Part shown: positions 5,974-9,294 of the stretch, piece by piece
Layout: every line of letters begins with the position of its first letter
How positions within the stretch are numbered: position 1 is the first letter of the stretch
Assembly (NCBI GenBank): GCA_028288905.1
Contig: JAQGHJ010000034.1
Coordinates: 1 to 9,294 of the forward strand
Length of the DNA: 9,294 nucleotides
DNA from: Phycisphaerales bacterium
Lineage (GTDB): Bacteria > Planctomycetota > Phycisphaerae > Tepidisphaerales > Tepidisphaeraceae
Direction: 5' to 3'
Program-made: the position numbers and the translations under genes
The notes under the pieces: generated by a model
What the model was told of the DNA's origin: nothing
Database searches by the model: none
The model's input: the letters and a program-made list of their open reading frames with translations, nothing else

Positions 5974-6402
5974 ATGCCGAAGGTTTTGGTGATCGACGAC
6001 GCCACGGTAATGCGGAACTCCCTGTGCCGGCTGCTCCGGAAAGAGGGGTTCGATACCGTGTCCGTAGGGGACGGGCTGGAGGCGCTCGGGGCGGTCGGGG
6101 CGCAGCCGCCCGACGTGATCGTGCTCGACCTGAACATGCCGCACATGAACGGCCTGGAGGTGCTCGAGCGGCTCCGCCGGAACCTGCTCTGGCGGACGGT
6201 GCCGGTGCTGGTGTTCAGCGGCCGGGTCGACGCGGCCGCGGCGAAGCGGGCGACCGAGCTCGGGGCAACCGAGGTGCTGCAGAAGGCGACCGTGTCGGCC
6301 GCCGACCTGATCGACCGCATCCGCGCGCTCACCAACCCCCCGTCCCTCGAGGCCGCGGTCGCCGCCGTGCCCGCCGCCGGCACCGGTGGCGGCCGACTCT
6401 GA
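5974..6402 (+). CDS. Stand-alone response-regulator receiver protein
   Basis: This 142-residue protein is a single CheY-like receiver with no output domain. The phosphorylation site is intact: acidic pair Asp8-Asp9, phospho-acceptor Asp52 in VIVLDLNMP, switch Ser82 in VFSG, and Lys104. The lysine is followed by Ala rather than the usual Pro. After about residue 120 the protein becomes an Ala/Gly/Pro-rich tail of unknown role. Receivers of this type relay phosphate from a histidine kinase and act through protein contacts; no kinase is in the window. An AAAGGA site 7 bases upstream supports the start. The hydrolase gene begins 11 bases after its stop, so the two are probably co-transcribed. Confidence 0.9.
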   Translation: MPKVLVIDDATVMRNSLCRLLRKEGFDTVSVGDGLEALGAVGAQPPDVIVLDLNMPHMNGLEVLERLRRNLLWRTVPVLVFSGRVDAAAAKRATELGATEVLQKATVSAADLIDRIRALTNPPSLEAAVAAVPAAGTGGGRL

Positions 6403-6413
6403 CGCTTTCGCCC

Positions 6414-7286
6414 GTGGACGACCACCCCCGCCCGTTCCGCGCCCGCGCCAACGGCCTGACGCTGACCGGCGTCGAGGCCGGGCCTGCGGACGGGCCGCCG
6501 GTGCTGCTGTTGCACGGGTTCCCCGAGTTCTCGTTCGGCTGGCGGCACCAGCTCCCCGCCCTCGCCCGGGCGGGGTTCCGGGCGGTCGCGCCGAACCTCC
6601 GGGGCTACGACACGTCGGACAAGCCGACCCGCGTCCGCGACTACCGGGTCGAGGAGCTGGCGGCCGACGTCGCCGGCCTCGCCGACCACCTCGGTGGCCG
6701 GGCGGCCGTCGTCGGGCACGATTGGGGCGGCATCGTCGCTTGGTTTGCCGCCATGCGTCACCCGGGCCGGGTGAGCCGGCTGGCCGTCCTCAACGCCCCG
6801 CACCCGCTCGCCTACCTTCGCGAACTCCGGCGGTCGTCCCAGCTCGTTCGCAGTTGGTATGCCGGGTTCTTTCAAGTCCCGTGGCTGCCGGAACGGCTGA
6901 TCCGCGCGAACGACTATGCCTTGGCCCGCGGCACGTTCCGCGCCGGCCCGTGCCGCAATGCCGCCCGGCCGGCCGAGGACGTCGAGACGTACGTGCAAGC
7001 CCTGGCCCGGCCGGGGGCGCTGACGGCCTCCCTCAACTACTACCGGGCCGCGTTCCGCCGCCGCTCGTCGGACATCCGACGCCTCGTCCGGCCGGTCGAG
7101 GTGCCGACGCTGTTGATCTGGGGAGAGCGGGACCGCTATTTGGTCCCCGGATTGGCGGATGAACTGGACGCGTGGGTGCCGCGGCTGCGGGTCGAGCGCC
7201 TGCCCGCGGCGACGCACTGGGTTCAGCACGACGAGCCGGAACGGGTGAACGAGCTGCTCGTCGGTTTCCTGAGCAAGCCGACCTAG
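6414..7286 (+). CDS. Alpha/beta hydrolase of the epoxide hydrolase type
   Basis: The 290-residue protein starts at GTG 6414; the same frame stays open further upstream but there it only overlaps the receiver gene. It has the HGFPE oxyanion motif (34-38), a nucleophile elbow GHDWGG with Asp103, an acid Asp240 in WGERDRY and His268 in ATHWVQ. Asp rather than Ser as nucleophile points to epoxide hydrolases or haloalkane dehalogenases. HGFPE, RGYDTSDKP and candidate cap tyrosines Tyr149 and Tyr209/210 favour epoxide hydrolase, which opens epoxides to diols by way of an ester intermediate. No signal peptide is seen, so it is cytoplasmic. Substrate unknown. It follows the receiver gene by 11 bases and ends 24 bases from the convergent glycosylase gene. 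Confidence 0.88.
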   Translation: MDDHPRPFRARANGLTLTGVEAGPADGPPVLLLHGFPEFSFGWRHQLPALARAGFRAVAPNLRGYDTSDKPTRVRDYRVEELAADVAGLADHLGGRAAVVGHDWGGIVAWFAAMRHPGRVSRLAVLNAPHPLAYLRELRRSSQLVRSWYAGFFQVPWLPERLIRANDYALARGTFRAGPCRNAARPAEDVETYVQALARPGALTASLNYYRAAFRRRSSDIRRLVRPVEVPTLLIWGERDRYLVPGLADELDAWVPRLRVERLPAATHWVQHDEPERVNELLVGFLSKPT

Positions 7287-7303
7287 GGCCGGCTGTGCCG
7301 GCC
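7287..7303. terminator. Short hairpin between convergent genes
   Basis: GGCCGGC (7287-7293) and GCCGGCC (7297-7303) form a perfect 7-bp stem with a TGT loop, directly after the hydrolase stop and before the end of the convergent glycosylase gene. There is no T tract on either strand, so it may only aid 3' end formation. It fills most of the 24-base gap. Confidence 0.35.
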
Positions 7304-7310
7304 GGTGGAC

Positions 7311-8105
7311 TCACTCCGCCTCCGCCCGCTTGGCAATCCCTGCCGACGCGTGCTTGGCGAGCAGGAGGATCGGCCGCCGGCCCCGCCGCCCGGATTCGAC
7401 GTCGCCCTCCCGCTCGGGCGGCTTGTGCTTCACCACCCGCCGGCCCCACGGGCACATCTCCAGCAGGGCGCACTCGTGGCACTTCGGGTTTCGCGGCCGG
7501 CACCGCTCCTTGGCGTGCCGGAACATCAGCGTGTGCGTCGCGTAGTGCCGGCCCTCGGCGACGAGCGGGGACAGCACCCGCTCGGCCTCGGCGTCGCGGG
7601 CCTTGGGGCGGACGAGCCGCAGCCGCCGGGCCACCCGCAAGATGCCGTTGTCCACCGGCAGCACGGCCGCGTCGAACGCGAACAGCAGCGTGACGGCGGC
7701 CGTCTTCGGCCCGATGCCGTGGAACGCCGTCAGGTAAGCCGTCGCGTCGGCCGGCGGTTCGTCCGCCAGGAAGTCCAGGCTCAGCCGCCCGCGCTGCCGC
7801 TTGACCGTCCGCAGCAGGTCCTGAAGCCGGTGCGCCCGCATCCGGGCGAGCCCGCAGATCGTGATCTCCCGCTGCACGTCGGCCACCTGGGCGTTCATCA
7901 CCTTCGTCCACGAGCTGAACCGCCGGCGGAGCATGGCGTACCCGCGGCGGGCGTTGGCCATGTTCGTGTTCTGGGCGAGCATCGCCTCGACCAGCACGTC
8001 GAGCCCTGGCCCGCGCGACGTCCAGGTCCGTCGGCCGTACATCCGGGTGAGCAGCACGAGCATCCGTCGGACCTTCAACTTCTTCTCCGCGACGCGGGAC
8101 GCCAT
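7311..8105 (-). CDS. Endonuclease III-family DNA glycosylase with 4Fe-4S loop
   Basis: This 264-residue protein has the helix-hairpin-helix plus Gly-Pro-Asp fold of base-excision repair glycosylases. The hairpin FHGIGPKTAAV includes Lys134, and LPVDNGILRV includes Asp152; these match the catalytic Lys and Asp of endonuclease III and imply a bifunctional glycosylase/AP lyase. Cys202, 209, 212 and 218 form the C-x6-C-x2-C-x5-C iron-sulfur loop. The usual VDTH reads VDNG, and the N-terminal part (LAQNTN in place of LSAQTTD) also differs from classical Nth, so the substrate may differ; I give no symbol. About 40 basic residues extend beyond the cluster. Family role: removal of oxidised or mismatched bases from DNA. 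The -10-like TATGAT lies 5 bases before the ATG and no Shine-Dalgarno is seen. Confidence 0.9.
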   Translation of the reverse strand: MASRVAEKKLKVRRMLVLLTRMYGRRTWTSRGPGLDVLVEAMLAQNTNMANARRGYAMLRRRFSSWTKVMNAQVADVQREITICGLARMRAHRLQDLLRTVKRQRGRLSLDFLADEPPADATAYLTAFHGIGPKTAAVTLLFAFDAAVLPVDNGILRVARRLRLVRPKARDAEAERVLSPLVAEGRHYATHTLMFRHAKERCRPRNPKCHECALLEMCPWGRRVVKHKPPEREGDVESGRRGRRPILLLAKHASAGIAKRAEAE

Positions 8106-8110
8106 GCCGG

Positions 8111-8143
8111 ATCATACGGGTCGCGCCGGGCGTGTGGCGCGAC
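8111..8143 (-). promoter_or_regulatory. Glycosylase -10-like box with overlapping operator-like dyad
   Basis: On the minus strand TATGAT (8116-8111) is 5 of 6 to TATAAT and ends 5 bases before the ATG at 8105. Just upstream, GTCGCGCC (8120-8127) and GGCGCGAC (8136-8143) form a perfect 8-bp inverted repeat with an 8-base spacer. The dyad covers the place where a -35 box would be, and no good -35 sequence is present. This is the arrangement expected for a repressor or an activator-dependent promoter; inferred only. Confidence 0.4.
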
Positions 8144-8171
8144 ATGCTTCGCCCTCCGTCCCGCGAGGCAC

Positions 8172-8187
8172 GGTCGCTTTAGCGACC
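8172..8187. promoter_or_regulatory. Second dyad in the divergent control region
   Basis: GGTCGCT (8172-8178) and AGCGACC (8181-8187) form a perfect 7-bp inverted repeat around TT. Its half-sites share GTCGC/GCGAC with the dyad at 8120-8143; the two centres are 48 bases apart. Together they may be sites for one regulator serving the divergent genes. Confidence 0.35.
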
Positions 8188-8287
8188 ACTTACCCGAACC
8201 CGTCGACGTTCACGTTTCCGCCGCTCCGTCCGTTCTCTCGGCGGGTTACGCTGCCCGAGGCGCACCCGGGCGGGAGCGCATTCCACC

Positions 8288-8293
8288 AGGAGG
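8288..8293 (+). promoter_or_regulatory. Strong Shine-Dalgarno deciding the start of the small gene
   Basis: AGGAGG sits 6 bases before the ATG at 8300. A TTG two codons upstream (8294) is in frame but would abut the site, so ATG 8300 is the start. Confidence 0.7.
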
Positions 8294-8299
8294 TTGAAC

Positions 8300-8566
8300 A
8301 TGGCAGAGACGACCAAACACGAGCGGGTCGACGAGCACGCGGGCGAGGACGGGACGATCGGTGCCGGCGGCGGCGGGACGAACGACGTGACGAGCGGCGG
8401 GGGAGCCGGGGCCGGCATACCGGATGCCGAGACGGCCCTGACGGTCGGCGACGCCGTCATCGGCGGGGACGTCGCCGCGGACAAGGCCAAACTGTTCCCG
8501 GAAGCGTCAGGGGTAAAGGGCGACCGCCCGCCGGGCCACGCGATCCCGCCGCCGAAGGGCGGCTGA
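8300..8566 (+). CDS. Small Gly-rich protein of unknown function
   Basis: The 88-residue protein has a charged N-terminus (about 1-20), a Gly/Ala-rich middle (about 20-42), then TVGDAVIGGDVAADKAKLF and a Pro/Gly-rich end. It has no membrane segment, no signal peptide, no Cys and no motif that I recognise, and it looks largely disordered. A perfect AGGAGG at the right spacing makes it a credible gene despite the simple composition. It is divergent from the glycosylase gene and shares its 194-base control region. No terminator with a T tract follows. Function unknown. Confidence 0.65.
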   Translation: MAETTKHERVDEHAGEDGTIGAGGGGTNDVTSGGGAGAGIPDAETALTVGDAVIGGDVAADKAKLFPEASGVKGDRPPGHAIPPPKGG

Positions 8567-8671
8567 AGGGGGTGGCCGTCGGGGAACACGGGTCGTGAAG
8601 GGCCCGGGCAGGCTTGGGTCGGGAAACGCGGCGGATCGACTGGAGGGGGACGATCCGGGGCGGGCGACCGG
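8567..8671. other. Convergent gap with weak inverted repeat
   Basis: The gap between two convergent genes holds GGATCG (8633-8638) and CGATCC (8651-8656), a 6-bp inverted repeat with a 12-base loop and no T tract. It may help end transcription from either side, but this is weak. Confidence 0.25.
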
Positions 8672-9294
8672 CTACGCCCGCTCGGACGGGCTGTGCTCGG
8701 AGGAGCTGCGCCGCGGGCGGCGGCGTTCGGACGACGAAGAGGAACCGTGCGACTCGCCCGGGACGAGAACGCCGACGAGCTCCGGCTGGTCGTCCGGCCG
8801 GAACCCGCGGGGTGCCGGCTCGGCCGCCGTCGCCGACTCTTCCTCGCCCTTGGCGCGGGCGGCCCGTTTCGGCCGTAGGGCGAGGATCAGCTCGATCTCC
8901 CCATACGGGCGGTCGAGCCGCTGGGCGATCTGGCGGTACCCGAGCCCCTCGTCGGCCAAGCCGTACACGTCGGCGTGCGGCGGCCGCGGCTCCACTCGGG
9001 CGACGACCTCCAGCTCGGACGAACCCTGGAACCCGATCCCGGCCTCGTCGCCGGACGGGAGGCCGGACGAACCCGTCGAACCCGGGAGCGCGGCCACCCG
9101 ACCACTTGCCGCCAGCAGATCGAGCACCGGCGGCCGCCGGTCCGCCGCCCGCCCGGCCTCGGCGGTCGCCGTCCGCAGCGCGGCGAGCTTATCGTCGGCT
9201 TCGCGGATCAGCAGGTCGAGCTTCGCCACCCGCGTCTCGAGCTGGGACGACATCGTCCGGATCACCTGCTCGTACTCCACGAGCAGGGCGGTCA
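8672..9294 (-). CDS. Coiled-coil plus helix-turn-helix-like protein, 5' end outside window
   Basis: The frame is open to the window edge. A GTG at 9280 is a possible start, but the few codons before it (ACC GCC CTG CTC) read as coding, so the real start probably lies outside. Numbering from that GTG, residues 1 to about 45 form a charged heptad-like helix (SSQLETRVAKLDLLIREADD). A low-complexity linker follows. Residues about 104-136 look like a helix-turn-helix: YGLADEGLGYRQIAQRL, then a second helix GEIELILAL. The end (about 150-202) is disordered and Ser/Arg-rich. Some uncharacterised bacterial proteins pair an N-terminal coiled coil with a short C-terminal HTH of this form. DNA binding is inferred; the function is unknown. 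Confidence 0.7.
   Translation of the reverse strand, partial: TALLVEYEQVIRTMSSQLETRVAKLDLLIREADDKLAALRTATAEAGRAADRRPPVLDLLAASGRVAALPGSTGSSGLPSGDEAGIGFQGSSELEVVARVEPRPPHADVYGLADEGLGYRQIAQRLDRPYGEIELILALRPKRAARAKGEEESATAAEPAPRGFRPDDQPELVGVLVPGESHGSSSSSERRRPRRSSSEHSPSERA

Noticed and set aside
5814..6413. Upstream extension of the hydrolase frame by 200 codons
   Set aside because: It overlaps the terminator and the receiver gene in another frame and has Arg/Gly-rich shadow composition. GTG 6414 gives a normal family length.
7033..8145. Long minus-strand frame overlapping the glycosylase gene
   Set aside because: The glycosylase frame carries catalytic Lys/Asp and four spaced cysteines; this one shows only Ala/Arg/Pro runs.
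1..9294. CRISPR arrays, transposases, integrases, tRNA and rRNA genes
   Set aside because: No regularly spaced repeats, no transposase or integrase motifs, no tRNA-like cloverleaf and no rRNA-like stretch were seen on either strand.

Overview
The window is very GC-rich DNA (I estimate about 70% from reading) with well-spaced genes. Protein style and gene content suggest a planctomycete of the Gemmata type: divergent Clp-like AAA+ ATPases, a lysine-tailed small protein, and a mix of Shine-Dalgarno and apparently leaderless starts. This lineage call is inferred from style, because no marker gene is present. I see no mobile element, CRISPR array, tRNA or rRNA.

Layout. (1) 1-2128, minus strand: a large two-domain Clp/Hsp100-type ATPase whose 3' end lies outside the window. 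Its first ATPase domain keeps Walker A but has lost the Walker B acidic pair and the arginine fingers. A promoter-like sequence ends right at its start codon. (2) 2129-2872: a long stretch without a convincing gene. It holds a 14-bp palindrome, two plus-strand terminator-like hairpins with T tracts and no obvious gene before them, and a dyad resembling a dispersed repeat. (3) 2873-4072, plus: a membrane fatty-acid desaturase with three histidine boxes. (4) 4073-4481: a non-coding stretch with a nested-stem RNA candidate. (5) 4482-5294, plus: a transglutaminase-like cysteine protein with Ser at the usual His position. (6) 5409-5747, plus: a small protein with a winged-helix-like head and a histone H1-like lysine tail, behind a perfect TATAAT box 10 bases from its ATG, and followed by a strong terminator. 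(7) 5974-7286, plus: a stand-alone response-regulator receiver and an epoxide-hydrolase-type alpha/beta hydrolase, 11 bases apart and probably co-transcribed. (8) 7311-8105, minus: an endonuclease III-family DNA glycosylase with a 4Fe-4S loop. (9) 8106-8299: a divergent control region with two dyads sharing GTCGC/GCGAC half-sites. (10) 8300-8566, plus: a small Gly-rich protein of unknown function. (11) 8672-9294, minus: a coiled-coil plus helix-turn-helix-like protein whose 5' end is outside the window.

The genes do not form one pathway. The only likely operon is receiver plus hydrolase. The points most worth following are the half-dead Clp ATPase with its unusual N-terminal region, three promoters placed for leaderless transcription, the orphan terminators near 2.5-2.65 kb, the H1-like protein, and the paired dyads in front of the glycosylase gene.
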